Positions 17,907 through 25,696 of a DNA stretch of 33,202 bases are shown here, piece by piece (position 1 is the stretch's first letter; each line of letters opens with the position of its first letter). The stretch is taken from positions 1-33,202 of the forward strand of contig JAJQBC010000058.1 in assembly GCA_021203465.1 (NCBI GenBank), given 5' to 3'. Under the pieces are notes generated by a model. That model worked only from the letters and a program-made list of their open reading frames with translations. It did not search any database and was not told the origin of the DNA. Origin of the DNA: Lachnospiraceae bacterium (GTDB lineage: Bacteria; Bacillota; Clostridia; Lachnospirales; Lachnospiraceae). Both the position numbers and the translations under genes were made by a program.

Positions 17907-18068
17907 CTGGTACCTGAAAGATTGTCCCGCTATCCGCGGAATTACTTCTTCGGTGTTCATCTGAGAACTTTCCGGAGAGCTGTCAGGATCTTGTCCTTTT
18001 GCCTGAGAGTTTACCTGCAACTGCCCCTTCGGCTCCGCGTGAAATATGTTCCGCGGCCTCTCCAAAAC
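17901..18068 (-). promoter_or_regulatory. Tandem glycine riboswitch
   Basis: Two glycine aptamers lie in series on the minus strand. Aptamer I (about 18068-17987) has TTGGAGAGGCC, GAGCCGAAGGGGCA and ACTCTCAGGCAAAAGGACA. Aptamer II (about 17986-17901) has AGCTCTCCGGAAAG, ACACCGAAGAAGTAA and ATCTTTCAGGTACCAGGAC. The arrangement is the classical gcvT element, which activates glycine-cleavage genes when glycine is plentiful. The terminator follows directly, then the TTG start of the fusion gene. Confidence 0.95.
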
Positions 18069-18100
18069 CCGTCATCCAGCGATATTCTGTTCTGGTTTTC

Positions 18101-18130
18101 AGTATAACAATAAACCAAATTTCATGTCAA
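18101..18130 (-). promoter_or_regulatory. Promoter of the glycine-cleavage operon
   Basis: On the minus strand there is TTGACA (18125-18130), an 18-nt spacer and TATACT (18101-18106). The start is near 18094, just upstream of aptamer I. The boxes are near consensus, in keeping with a leader regulated by termination rather than initiation. Confidence 0.8.
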
Positions 18131-18183
18131 GATAAATATCGCAATTAATTTTACAGATAATTTAATTTTTTTTCAAAAATAGC

Positions 18184-18211
18184 TTGACAAATAATTTTTA
18201 TTTGTTATAAT
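18184..18211 (+). promoter_or_regulatory. Distal promoter upstream of the A-rich leader
   Basis: TTGACA (18184-18189), a 16-nt spacer and TATAAT (18206-18211) are both perfect hexamers. The start is near 18218, some 450 nt before the bactofilin gene and divergent from the gcv promoter. The long distance suggests an independent RNA or a long regulated leader. Confidence 0.75.
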
Positions 18212-18217
18212 AGACAC

Positions 18218-18596
18218 ATAAAAAAGAGAGAGACAAAACAAAATCAAAAAATAAAGGCAAGAAGGGAGGAGATTCCGATCAAGACTTAACGGAGTACCCC
18301 ATAGCATAAAAGGAAGGATGGTACGGTCCACCGGAAGTACAAGTTTAAAAAACTAAATAGAGAAAAAAATATTTATAATTACCACTAAGGTAATAAGAGA
18401 GAAATACAAGCAGAAGGTGAAGGAACAGACCTTGATAATAAAAAACCACTATAAAAGGCCATGAGGGTGCCATAAAATAAAAATCTAAGGAAAAGAGGTT
18501 TACTCCATTGGACAATATAGTTTCATAGGCGGTATGAGGATTGCAGAGCAGATTCTCGTACCGTCTTTTCTTTTGCGCTTTTTCACGAAAAATACA
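18218..18596 (+). other. A-rich, gene-free transcribed region (leader or small RNA)
   Basis: These ~380 bases lie between the distal and proximal promoters. The plus strand is strikingly purine- and A-rich, unlike the surrounding GC-rich DNA, with stop codons in every frame. Several Shine-Dalgarno-like stretches (GGGAGGAG near 18267, AAGGAAGG near 18310, AAAAGAGG near 18492) precede only very short frames. A small hairpin ATTACC-ACTAA-GGTAAT lies near 18379-18395. I recognise no known RNA family. The frame open from 18534 runs into the bactofilin, but its N-terminus looks non-coding. Confidence 0.45.
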
Positions 18597-18625
18597 TTTA
18601 CAGACAACACAATTTTATTTATAAT
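18597..18625 (+). promoter_or_regulatory. Proximal promoter of the bactofilin operon
   Basis: TTTACA (18597-18602), a 17-nt spacer and TATAAT (18620-18625). The start is near 18632, giving a 40-nt leader with the bactofilin ribosome-binding site. Confidence 0.75.
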
Positions 18626-18671
18626 AAAGGACAGTTATAAGAATTCACCATTACACGAGAGGAAGCAGCTT

Positions 18672-19307
18672 ATGGCCAGAAAAAATGACAGTAATTTTAA
18701 AAAGGCGGTAAATGAACTATTCGGCTCTGCCACGCCCGATATAGACAGACCCCCTGTCCAGCAAGAGACCTCCATACCGGCGATACAGGTGGAGGATATT
18801 GCACTACAGTCAGCGGCGGAGTCTACGCGCGATGACAGAATCCATGTCTACAATCCGGGCGAAGACAGCGATGGCTCGGAAAATCCCTTCGTCCGCAGGG
18901 ACAACGCCATCATCCCGGAAGACATGATAATCTCCGGAAATATTGTCACAAAATCCAATATGAAGATTGCCGGCAGTATTGTAGGCGACATCAAATGTGA
19001 AGGCGACATCGAGCTGCAGGGGACAATTCAGGGAAATGTCAGTGCGGGCAATCTCTCCCTCCAGTCAGGTACGTTAAATGGAGATGTATCCGCCTCCGAG
19101 GTCGTCTACATAGAGGCAAATTCCTGCCTGAAAGGCAATCTCACAGCGCAGAATGTCCGCTCGAACGGGAGAAGTGAGGGGCAGATTCAGGCCTCCGGAA
19201 TTGTAGAGCTGTGTGAGTGTGCTATCGTGCAGAGAGATATCACCGCCGGAGCGCTGTCGGTGGAGACGGGGGCACGCATCAAGGGCATGGTAAATATCCG
19301 TGAGTAA
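18672..19307 (+). CDS. Bactofilin family protein
   Basis: A 211-aa cytoskeletal protein. The first ~75 residues are polar and unstructured-looking. The bactofilin beta-helix spans about residues 80-208 as glycine-punctuated repeats (MKIAGSIVGDIKCEGDIELQ, GTIQGNVSAGNLSLQ, GTLNGDVSASEVVYIE). Bactofilins polymerise without nucleotides and scaffold cell-wall enzymes at the membrane. The start MARKNDSN at 18672 has AGAGGAAG at good spacing and a promoter 47 nt upstream; the in-frame extension to 18534 lacks support because it contains that promoter. Its 3' end overlaps the M15 peptidase gene by 8 nt. Confidence 0.9.
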   Translation: MARKNDSNFKKAVNELFGSATPDIDRPPVQQETSIPAIQVEDIALQSAAESTRDDRIHVYNPGEDSDGSENPFVRRDNAIIPEDMIISGNIVTKSNMKIAGSIVGDIKCEGDIELQGTIQGNVSAGNLSLQSGTLNGDVSASEVVYIEANSCLKGNLTAQNVRSNGRSEGQIQASGIVELCECAIVQRDITAGALSVETGARIKGMVNIRE

Positions 19308-20169
19308 ACCGGGTCGCACGCCATATATAGGCAGTGTAAAATTTTACAAACACATCATGATCGCGTGCATAACAGCCGCAATCGCAATTCCCACCGGCCT
19401 TTGTGTCCTCCTTGCGATCTCCAACCGGGAACTGAACCAGATGGTCGGAGATCTCAAATCTCAGGTGGCAGAACTGCAGCAGTCCGAACAGGTCACAACG
19501 GCGTCCATTGCGGCTTCCGACAGTTCTTCCCCGGTATCGGAGCAGACTTCCGAATATGCTGACGGAGAAAACGGGGAAGAAAAGCTATCCATCTCCACCG
19601 ACGACTGGAATCTTTTTCTTGTCAACGAACAGAATTTTCTCCCATCTGACTTTACGGTAGAGCTGGAAAAATTCCCCAACACCGGCGGAAAACAGGTGGA
19701 CACTCGTATCGTAGAGCCTCTCACGGAAATGCTGGACGCCATGGAAGAAGAAGGGCTGCGCCCTGTAGTCTGCTCCGCCTACCGCACAATCGAGTATCAG
19801 ACAGAGCTCTTTGAGAACTACATAGACAAGCGGCTCGCGGAAGGCTGGACCTACGAGGACGCGTTTTATAAAGCCAGGACGCGGATCGCGATTCCCGGTG
19901 CCAGCGAACATCACACGGGTCTGGCAGTGGACATTGTCAGCAAGACTCATCAGCAGCTGGACGACGCCCAGGCGGATACGGAGGAAGCGATATGGCTTGC
20001 CGAACACTGTGCGGAATATGGTTTCATCCTTCGCTATCCGGAAGGTAAAGAGGATATCACCGGCATCGAATATGAGTCCTGGCATTTCCGTTATGTAGGT
20101 GAGGAAGCCGCCTCCTATATTATGGAAAATGAAATCACACTGGAAGAATATCTGGCACTCGCGGAATGA
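19300..20169 (+). CDS. M15 family D-alanyl-D-alanine carboxypeptidase, membrane anchored
   Basis: A VanY-type zinc carboxypeptidase that trims the terminal D-Ala of peptidoglycan stem peptides. It has a membrane segment at about 19-40, a short coiled coil (41-63), a Ser/Thr/Glu-rich linker and the catalytic domain (about 130-275). Zinc motif SxHxxGxAxD is S202-H204-G207-A209-D211, and the second motif is E259-SWH262. The 289-aa frame begins with GTG inside the bactofilin stop region; an in-frame ATG at residue 20 would cut into the membrane segment, so GTG is preferred. The overlap implies coupled expression with the bactofilin. Confidence 0.88.
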   Translation: MSKPGRTPYIGSVKFYKHIMIACITAAIAIPTGLCVLLAISNRELNQMVGDLKSQVAELQQSEQVTTASIAASDSSSPVSEQTSEYADGENGEEKLSISTDDWNLFLVNEQNFLPSDFTVELEKFPNTGGKQVDTRIVEPLTEMLDAMEEEGLRPVVCSAYRTIEYQTELFENYIDKRLAEGWTYEDAFYKARTRIAIPGASEHHTGLAVDIVSKTHQQLDDAQADTEEAIWLAEHCAEYGFILRYPEGKEDITGIEYESWHFRYVGEEAASYIMENEITLEEYLALAE

Positions 20170-20220
20170 GCGGACTTAAGGAGAACTACGGATACATTGA
20201 AAAATCCTTTGTCCGCTCAT
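20166..20220. terminator. Shared bidirectional hairpin containing both stop codons
   Basis: ATGAGCGGAC (20166-20175) pairs perfectly with GTCCGCTCAT (20211-20220); an inner AAGGA/TCCTT pair extends the stem. It covers the 16-bp gap between the M15 gene (+) and the M23 gene (-) and both their last codons. No strong U-tract is present, so termination strength is uncertain. Confidence 0.5.
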
Positions 20221-21334
20221 AAGATTCCGCCGCCGGATCCTTCATCTGGTACACGCGCCGCCAGACCTTTGTCTCATCATCCCGTTTCACTTCCGACTGC
20301 TGGCGGTACAGAAAGCCGATAATCTGGTAGCAGTCTATCCAGATCTCCCCATTCCCTTCTTTTTGCGATTCGTCAAAGATGAGCTGCATTCCGAAGTGCA
20401 GATGCGTCTCGTCGATATTATTCGTATCTTCTGTCGTGCTGTAGCCGGTATGTCCCATATAGCCGATCACATCTCCCGCCAGCACAACCGACCCCTCCTC
20501 CAGATCCGGCTGCCAGGGAAAGCCCTGCCGCAGATGGGCATAGTAATAGTAGCGCAGCCCGTCAAAGCTGCGAATTCCGATCCGCCAGCCCCCGTACTGG
20601 TTCCAACCGAGCGCCTCGACATAGCCGGACTCCACCGCAATAATCGGCGTACCGGTCTGCCCCATCATATCATGCCCGAGATGCTGCCGTTCATAGCCAT
20701 AGCTCCGCGACACGCCGAAATCATCATAATCTGTGTAGGGAAATCCTTTCGCGATCGGGTGAAAGGCCTTCAGCCCATACTTTTTCACCATACTCACGCC
20801 TCCATCCTCTCCCACTTCCTCGATTTCGTATTCTCCGACCATTCCCCCAAGCACCGCCGCGTAGGCCTCCTGATAATAGGAATAATAAGGAAGTTCCGCG
20901 GTCAGAGTTTCCAGTTCTTCTCCCGCCGCGATCTGTTCCTTCAGCTCCTGTATGCAGGAGTATACCGTCCGGTCATTGTCGAAAACACCTCCGGTGTAAG
21001 CCGCCGTCCATGCCAGCAGGTCGATCCAACTGATATGAGCATCCGTTCCGTAGCTGTCCCGGTCATATTCATAAGCCTCCGAGAGCGCAAATTTTGAGAC
21101 GTCAAAATCTACCCACTTTATAAAATCATCCGTCTCCGATTCCGCCGCGGCATAATCTTCTTCCTGCTTTTCCTCTGTATCGATCCCTTCTCTGAAAATC
21201 TCTGTTTCACGCTCCATGGAAATCTCTACCCGACTCTCCATGGCAGCCTCCAGTTTTTCCCTCTCGGCCGTCCAATATGATACGCTGGCAAATACTGACA
21301 AAATCAGTAGGTTGACTAGCAGAATCCGTCTCAA
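20186..21334 (-). CDS. M23 family peptidoglycan endopeptidase, membrane anchored
   Basis: A 382-aa LytM-type zinc endopeptidase that cuts peptide cross-bridges or stems. An N-terminal membrane segment (about 3-20) is followed by a Glu-rich stretch (25-70) and a helical domain (about 75-165). The M23 domain (about 190-345) has the zinc motifs H218-xxx-D222 (QHLGHDMMG) and HLHFG (H311/H313). The C-terminal ~40 residues are charged. The start is TTG with GGAGGAGG 7 nt upstream. It converges on the bactofilin-M15 pair; bactofilins and M23 enzymes are frequent partners in cell-shape systems. Confidence 0.88.
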   Translation of the reverse strand: MRRILLVNLLILSVFASVSYWTAEREKLEAAMESRVEISMERETEIFREGIDTEEKQEEDYAAAESETDDFIKWVDFDVSKFALSEAYEYDRDSYGTDAHISWIDLLAWTAAYTGGVFDNDRTVYSCIQELKEQIAAGEELETLTAELPYYSYYQEAYAAVLGGMVGEYEIEEVGEDGGVSMVKKYGLKAFHPIAKGFPYTDYDDFGVSRSYGYERQHLGHDMMGQTGTPIIAVESGYVEALGWNQYGGWRIGIRSFDGLRYYYYAHLRQGFPWQPDLEEGSVVLAGDVIGYMGHTGYSTTEDTNNIDETHLHFGMQLIFDESQKEGNGEIWIDCYQIIGFLYRQQSEVKRDDETKVWRRVYQMKDPAAESYERTKDFSMYP

Positions 21335-21421
21335 AACGCAGCCTCCTCCACTCCCGTTATTAAGCAGTCTATTCTGGAAAATATCGCTTCATGCGCGCTT
21401 CTCGTCCGCTGATTTTTTCAA

Positions 21422-21450
21422 TTGACACCTTGTGAAAACTGTGATAGTCT
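21422..21450 (+). promoter_or_regulatory. Promoter of the cold-shock gene
   Basis: TTGACA (21422-21427), a 17-nt spacer and TAGTCT (21445-21450). The ~40-nt leader contains a small GTGC-GATTTT-GCAC hairpin before the AAGGAGGT ribosome-binding site. It is far shorter than the cold-responsive leader of E. coli cspA. Confidence 0.7.
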
Positions 21451-21494
21451 AAGGTTGTGCGATTTTGCACGTATTATTTTAAGGAGGTACCGAG

Positions 21495-21695
21495 ATGAAT
21501 AAGGGTACAGTAAAATGGTTCAACAACCAGAAGGGCTACGGCTTCATTTCTGACGAGCAGGGCAACGATGTTTTCGTTCACTACTCGGGACTGAACATGG
21601 AAGGCTTCAAGTCTCTGGAAGAGGGCCAGGCGGTTGAGTTCGAGGTAGTCAACGGCGCAAAGGGACCGCAGGCTACGAACGTGACCAAACTCTAA
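21495..21695 (+). CDS. Cold-shock protein (CspA family)
   Basis: A 66-aa single cold-shock domain that binds single-stranded RNA and DNA and acts as an RNA chaperone. RNP1 is KGYGFIS and RNP2 is VFVHYSGL; the start [12 protein letters not shown] is typical. It has its own promoter, a strong AAGGAGGT and a downstream terminator, so it is monocistronic. Confidence 0.96.
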   Translation: MNKGTVKWFNNQKGYGFISDEQGNDVFVHYSGLNMEGFKSLEEGQAVEFEVVNGAKGPQATNVTKL

Positions 21696-21776
21696 TCTGA
21701 ACATTTCGACAGATTCTTACGTTAAAATAGATATATTTTGAATTGAGAATTATGCAAAAATGAAGGACTGGAAGTG

Positions 21777-21809
21777 AAAGAGAGAGACGCGGACGCGCCT
21801 CTCTTTTTT
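21777..21809 (+). terminator. Terminator of the cold-shock gene
   Basis: AAAGAGAG and CTCTCTTT pair around a GC-rich ACGCG/CGCG core, followed by TTTTTT. It lies 82 bp beyond the stop codon. Confidence 0.75.
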
Positions 21810-21810
21810 A

Positions 21811-21882
21811 CTGTAAAAGTCCCTGTCAGCGGCTATGTGGACTGCATGCAGGGACACAGAAACATCGGACGGACTTTTACAG
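21811..21882. repeat. Dispersed structured repeat, copy 2
   Basis: It is related to 15077-15144. This copy is bounded by a perfect 12-bp inverted repeat, CTGTAAAAGTCC (21811-21822) and GGACTTTTACAG (21871-21882), with the shared blocks CTATGTG and ACATCGGACGG inside. That suggests a small palindromic intergenic element. Confidence 0.55.
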
Positions 21883-22091
21883 AAACATCAAAAAAGCGTC
21901 CGGGAACCGAACGCTGTTGTTGTTAGTCGAGGTCCGGCGGCCGCTCTGCGCATCGGCGAACCGCCGTCCCCATTTTTAAGTTTTTCTCAAAATTCTTCGC
22001 CCGCAGATCCTGCAGGCGAAGGACTCTGTTCAACTTGTATGGGTACATATTACCAGAGAAATATGTACAAAATATGGGGAAACCGTTAAAA
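21883..22091. other. Gene-free intergenic region with two dyads
   Basis: No convincing gene is seen. An imperfect GC-rich hairpin (TTCGCC-GCAG/CTGC-GGCGAA with one mismatched pair) lies at 21996-22020. A 9-bp dyad GTACATATT-N8-AATATGTAC lies at 22043-22068 and resembles a repressor operator. An 84-codon frame at 21838-22089 lacks a ribosome-binding site and is rich in Ser, Pro and Gly; it is not called. Confidence 0.4.
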
Positions 22092-22130
22092 TTCTATAAA
22101 AAGTTCCGGAGCAATCGACTTTTTATAGAA
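22092..22130 (-). terminator. AT-rich hairpin downstream of gatB
   Basis: A perfect 13-bp stem (22092-22104 with 22118-22130) around a 13-nt loop lies 8 bp past the gatB stop. The stem itself supplies runs of A and U. It is a plausible terminator of the gatCAB transcript. Confidence 0.5.
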
Positions 22131-22137
22131 ATTCTCT

Positions 22138-23568
22138 TTATAGCAGTTCCTTCAATATCCGGTTCACCATCCCCGGGTCGGCCTTGCCCTTCATAGCCTT
22201 CATCGTCTGGCCCACGAGGAAGCCCAGCGCCTTCTGCTTGCCGCCACGGTAATCGGCCACGGACTGCGGATTATCCGCAATGACCTGCTCGACCGTGCTG
22301 CGCAGCGCGCCCTCATCGTTCACTGTCTTCAGGCCGTGCTCCTCCACATAAGCATCCGGATCGACGTTCTCCAGAAAAATCTTCTCGAAGACTTCCTTTG
22401 CGACGGAATTGTTGATCGTCCCCGCGTCGACGAGCTCGATCAGCTTCGCGAGGTTCTCCGGCGAAAAGTCGAGATCGTCGGCCTCCATCTCATGCTCCTT
22501 CATCAGGCGCATCGTCTCGCCCATCAGCCAGTTCGAGACCTTCTTCGGCTTGCCGCAAACTGCGGCCGCGGCCTCAAAGAGATCCGCCATCCGCTTGGCG
22601 GAGGTGAGAATCTGCGCGTCGTAATCCGGAATATCAAAATCCTTCTTATAACGGATCAGCTTCTCCGTGCGCAGCTCCGGCTGACGCGCTTTGATCTCAG
22701 CGAGCCACTCGTCGCTGATGATGACCGGCACAAGATCCGGCTCCGGAAAATAGCGGTAATCCTGCGCGTCCTCCTTGGAGCGCATCGCAAAGGAGGCCTC
22801 CTTATTATCGTCCCATCTGCGTGTCTCCTGAATGACCGGGCGCCCCATCTCGATCAGTTCGATCTGGCGCTCCCGCTCCCCATCGATCGCATGGGCAATC
22901 GCCTTGAAGGAGTTCAGATTCTTCATCTCGGTACGGGTGCCGAGCTTCTCGCTCCCCGCCTCGCGCACTGACAGGTTCACGTCCGCGCGCATCGAGCCCT
23001 CCTGCAGCTTGCAGTCGGACGCGCCAAGATACTGGATAATCAGGCGCAGCTTGTCAAGGTAAGCGATCACCTCGTCCGCGCTGCGCATATCCGGCTCGGA
23101 CACAATCTCGATCAACGGCACGCCGGAGCGGTTGAAGTCGACCAGAGAGACGTCCTCCCACTCATCGTGAATCAGCTTTCCTGCGTCCTCTTCCATGTGA
23201 ATCTCGTGAATGCCGATCTTCTTCGGCCCCGCAGGCGTGTCGATTTCGACCCAGCCGTTCCGGCAGATCGGATAATAGAGCTGGGAAATCTGGTAATTTT
23301 GCGGGTTATCCGGATAAAAATAATTTTTCCGGTCAAACTTGCAGTTCTGCGTGATCGTGCAGTTTGTCGCAAGGCCGACCGCCGCCGCGTACTCCACGAC
23401 CTGCTTATTCAGTACCGGCAGCGAACCCGGCATACCGGTGCAGACTGGGCAGGTGTGGCTGTTCGGCGCGCCGCCGAAGGCCGTACTGCAGGAACAGAAG
23501 ATCTTGGTCTTCGTGGCGAGCTCCACGTGAACCTCCAGACCTATAACCGTCTCATATTGTCTGCTCAT
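22138..23568 (-). CDS. gatB: Asp-tRNA(Asn)/Glu-tRNA(Gln) amidotransferase subunit B
   Basis: tRNA-binding kinase/transamidase subunit of GatCAB, 476 aa. The N-terminal cradle domain has YETVIGLEVHVELATKTKIFC and the zinc-type cysteines CSCS and CPVC. The YqeY-like tail ends in GKADPGMVNRILKELL. It phosphorylates the misacylated Asp or Glu on tRNA and accepts ammonia from GatA. The start MSRQYETV at 23568 is chosen because GAGGGGGAGA lies just upstream and 13 nt separate it from gatA. It is the last gene before an AT-rich hairpin. Confidence 0.97.
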   Translation of the reverse strand: MSRQYETVIGLEVHVELATKTKIFCSCSTAFGGAPNSHTCPVCTGMPGSLPVLNKQVVEYAAAVGLATNCTITQNCKFDRKNYFYPDNPQNYQISQLYYPICRNGWVEIDTPAGPKKIGIHEIHMEEDAGKLIHDEWEDVSLVDFNRSGVPLIEIVSEPDMRSADEVIAYLDKLRLIIQYLGASDCKLQEGSMRADVNLSVREAGSEKLGTRTEMKNLNSFKAIAHAIDGERERQIELIEMGRPVIQETRRWDDNKEASFAMRSKEDAQDYRYFPEPDLVPVIISDEWLAEIKARQPELRTEKLIRYKKDFDIPDYDAQILTSAKRMADLFEAAAAVCGKPKKVSNWLMGETMRLMKEHEMEADDLDFSPENLAKLIELVDAGTINNSVAKEVFEKIFLENVDPDAYVEEHGLKTVNDEGALRSTVEQVIADNPQSVADYRGGKQKALGFLVGQTMKAMKGKADPGMVNRILKELL

Positions 23569-23581
23569 CTTCTCCCCCTCC

Positions 23582-25042
23582 TTACTCTGCCGCCGGGCAG
23601 TGCGCATAGCTGCGGCTCTGCTCGAAGGCATAGGCCGCGCGGATGATATTTGCTTCCTTAAAACAGTCTCCAATCAGCTGCATGCCGACCGGCAGACCCT
23701 TGCTGTCGAGACCGCAGGGTACCGTGATGCCCGGCAAACCCGCCAGATTGACGGAGATCGTGTAAATATCGCCAAGATACATCTTGATCGGGTCGCTCAA
23801 GGATTCCCCGAGCTTCGGCGCAGTCGTCGGCGCCGCCGGTCCGAGGATGACATCGTATTTTGCGAAAGCACGGTCAAAGGCCTGCTTGATCAGCGCCTTA
23901 GTCTTCAGCGCCTTGAGATAGTAGGCGTCGTAGTAGCCGGAACTCAGGACGAAGGAGCCGAGCATAATGCGTCTCTTTACCTCTGGCCCAAAGCCCTCGC
24001 TGCGTGATTTCTTGTACATATTGTGCAGGCCGTTATAATCCCGCGTGCGGTAGCCGTATTTCACGCCGTCAAAGCGGGCAAGGTTCGAGCTGGCCTCCGC
24101 CGAGGCAATGATGTAGTAGGCGGGAATCGCGTACTCCACGAGGCTTAAGTCAAATTCCTCGAGAATCGCTCCCTTCTCCTCGAGCACCTTCGTGGCCTTC
24201 AGGATCTGTTCCTTCACCTCCGCGTCAAGGCCGTCCCCGAAATAATCCCGCGGAATGCCGATGCGAAGACCTTTCACGTCGTCCCGCAACGCCGCGGTAA
24301 AATCATAACTCTCGCAGTGCACCGAGGTGCTGTCCTTCGGGTCATGCGAGGCAATCGCTTCCAGCACGGTCGCGCAGTCCGTCACGTCCTTGCAGATCGG
24401 CCCGATCTGATCGAGCGAAGAGCCGTAGGCGATCAGGCCGTAGCGGGACACCGTGCCGTAAGTCGGCTTGAGACCCGTGACGCCGCAGAAGGAACTGGGC
24501 TGGCGGATCGAGCCGCCAGTGTCGGAACCGAGCGCAAAGGAGCACTCTTCCGCCGCCACCGCCGCGCAGCTGCCACCCGAGGAACCGCCCGGCACATGTT
24601 CCGGATTCCAGGGGTTTTTCGTCGGGCCAAAGAACGAAGTCTCGGTCGTGCTGCCCATCGCGAACTCGTCCATATTGGTCTTGCCGATGACCACGGCGCC
24701 GGCCTTTTTGAGGTTCAGCACGGCCTCCGCCGTATAGGTCGGCTTAAAATTATAGAGGATCTTCGAGCTGCAGGTCGTCAGCATGCCCTCCGTACACATA
24801 TTGTCCTTGATCGCGACCGGCACGCCCGCAAGCGGCCCTGTCAGCTCTCCGGCGGCAATCCTCTGCTGCACAGCCTCCGCCTCACGTAGCGCCGCCTCCT
24901 CGTCCACAGTCACATAGCAGTTGTAGGTATCATCCAGCCGTTTCGCCTGTGCAAGCGCATCCTTCATCGCCTCGACAGCAGATACTTCGCCCGCGGCGAT
25001 CTTCTTTCCCAGCTCCACGGCGGTCAGACTCATCAAACTCAT
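23582..25042 (-). CDS. gatA: Asp-tRNA(Asn)/Glu-tRNA(Gln) amidotransferase subunit A
   Basis: Glutaminase subunit of GatCAB, 486 aa, of the amidase-signature family. The Ser-cisSer-Lys triad is visible as K79 (VAIKDNM), S154 (PGGSSGGSCA) and S178 (GSDTGGSIRQP). It releases ammonia from glutamine and channels it to GatB. The first ATG (25042) has AGGAGGG at good spacing; a second in-frame ATG three codons later is less well placed. It lies 13 nt after gatC. Confidence 0.97.
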   Translation of the reverse strand: MSLMSLTAVELGKKIAAGEVSAVEAMKDALAQAKRLDDTYNCYVTVDEEAALREAEAVQQRIAAGELTGPLAGVPVAIKDNMCTEGMLTTCSSKILYNFKPTYTAEAVLNLKKAGAVVIGKTNMDEFAMGSTTETSFFGPTKNPWNPEHVPGGSSGGSCAAVAAEECSFALGSDTGGSIRQPSSFCGVTGLKPTYGTVSRYGLIAYGSSLDQIGPICKDVTDCATVLEAIASHDPKDSTSVHCESYDFTAALRDDVKGLRIGIPRDYFGDGLDAEVKEQILKATKVLEEKGAILEEFDLSLVEYAIPAYYIIASAEASSNLARFDGVKYGYRTRDYNGLHNMYKKSRSEGFGPEVKRRIMLGSFVLSSGYYDAYYLKALKTKALIKQAFDRAFAKYDVILGPAAPTTAPKLGESLSDPIKMYLGDIYTISVNLAGLPGITVPCGLDSKGLPVGMQLIGDCFKEANIIRAAYAFEQSRSYAHCPAAE

Positions 25043-25055
25043 ATCTCACGCCCTC

Positions 25056-25349
25056 CTACTCTACCGTCTTCGGCACCTTGAACGCATTTTCGCTGCGCGC
25101 GGGTGCATTTGCAAGGGTTTTCTCGTGCTCGTCACCGTTCGTCACCACGTCCTCGCGGAACACGTTGTGCACCGGAAATACGTGCGACATCGGCTCGACG
25201 CCCTCGGTGTCGAGGCCATTCAGCATATCGATATAGTCCAGCATGTTTCCCATGTCTTTCTTTGCCTGCTCCTTCTCCTCGTCGGAGAGTTCGAGCTTCG
25301 CGAGGATGCCGACGTACTCGATCGTCTCATCCGAAATAATATTTGCCAT
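25056..25349 (-). CDS. gatC: Asp-tRNA(Asn)/Glu-tRNA(Gln) amidotransferase subunit C
   Basis: A 97-aa subunit that wraps around GatA and helps assemble the complex. Typical features are the N-terminal [20 protein letters not shown] helix and the C-terminal VFREDVV. The start at 25349 has GGGAGGAG upstream; the frame remains open into the repeat region but that part is not GatC. It is first of gatC-gatA-gatB and separated from aspS by ~760 bp of repeats. Confidence 0.95.
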   Translation of the reverse strand: MANIISDETIEYVGILAKLELSDEEKEQAKKDMGNMLDYIDMLNGLDTEGVEPMSHVFPVHNVFREDVVTNGDEHEKTLANAPARSENAFKVPKTVE

Positions 25350-25441
25350 GAAGGTCTCCTCCCTTTCTCTATAGCCCCGTCTGGGGCAGCCTCCGTATAG
25401 TCGTCCTGCGGACCCGCTCAGTTTCCACTCAGTTCCCGCCC

Positions 25442-25589
25442 GGTCCACTCCCCGTCTGGTCTTAAGGACTCGCTCCCGCTCAGGAGGAAGACGCAGCAGA
25501 CACTAAGGCTCAGCTCTCGCCTGACGGCTCGGCTTCGCCAAGTGCCGGCGCTTCCTCAATGGTCCTTAAGACCAGACGGGGAGTGAACC
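25442..25589. repeat. 148-bp palindromic element with 28-bp terminal inverted repeats
   Basis: Positions 25442-25469 and 25562-25589 are inverted copies matching at 27 of 28 bases. The 92-bp centre holds an inverted copy of the core of the neighbouring direct repeats (CACTTGGCGAAGCCGAGCC, TCAGGCGAGAGCTGAGCC, TTAGTGTC, GAGCGGGAGCG). On RNA it would fold into a long hairpin inside the aspS-gatC spacer. It looks like a MITE-like or other intergenic palindromic element with no coding capacity. Confidence 0.8.
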
Positions 25590-25696
25590 AGGCTGCACAA
25601 TGGCAGGGGGCAGAGATGTTATTCTTTATTCCTTTAATTTACAATTTACAGCGTAACACATATATTGATCTTCGCAACTATCCGCGTAGCCAAAGT

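Noticed and set aside
18534-18671. N-terminal extension of the bactofilin
   Set aside because: The stretch contains a full sigma-A promoter and is AT-rich non-coding-like sequence; the start at 18672 has a good ribosome-binding site.
21838-22089. A small plus-strand gene of 84 codons
   Set aside because: No ribosome-binding site, low-complexity composition, and it starts inside a dispersed repeat.
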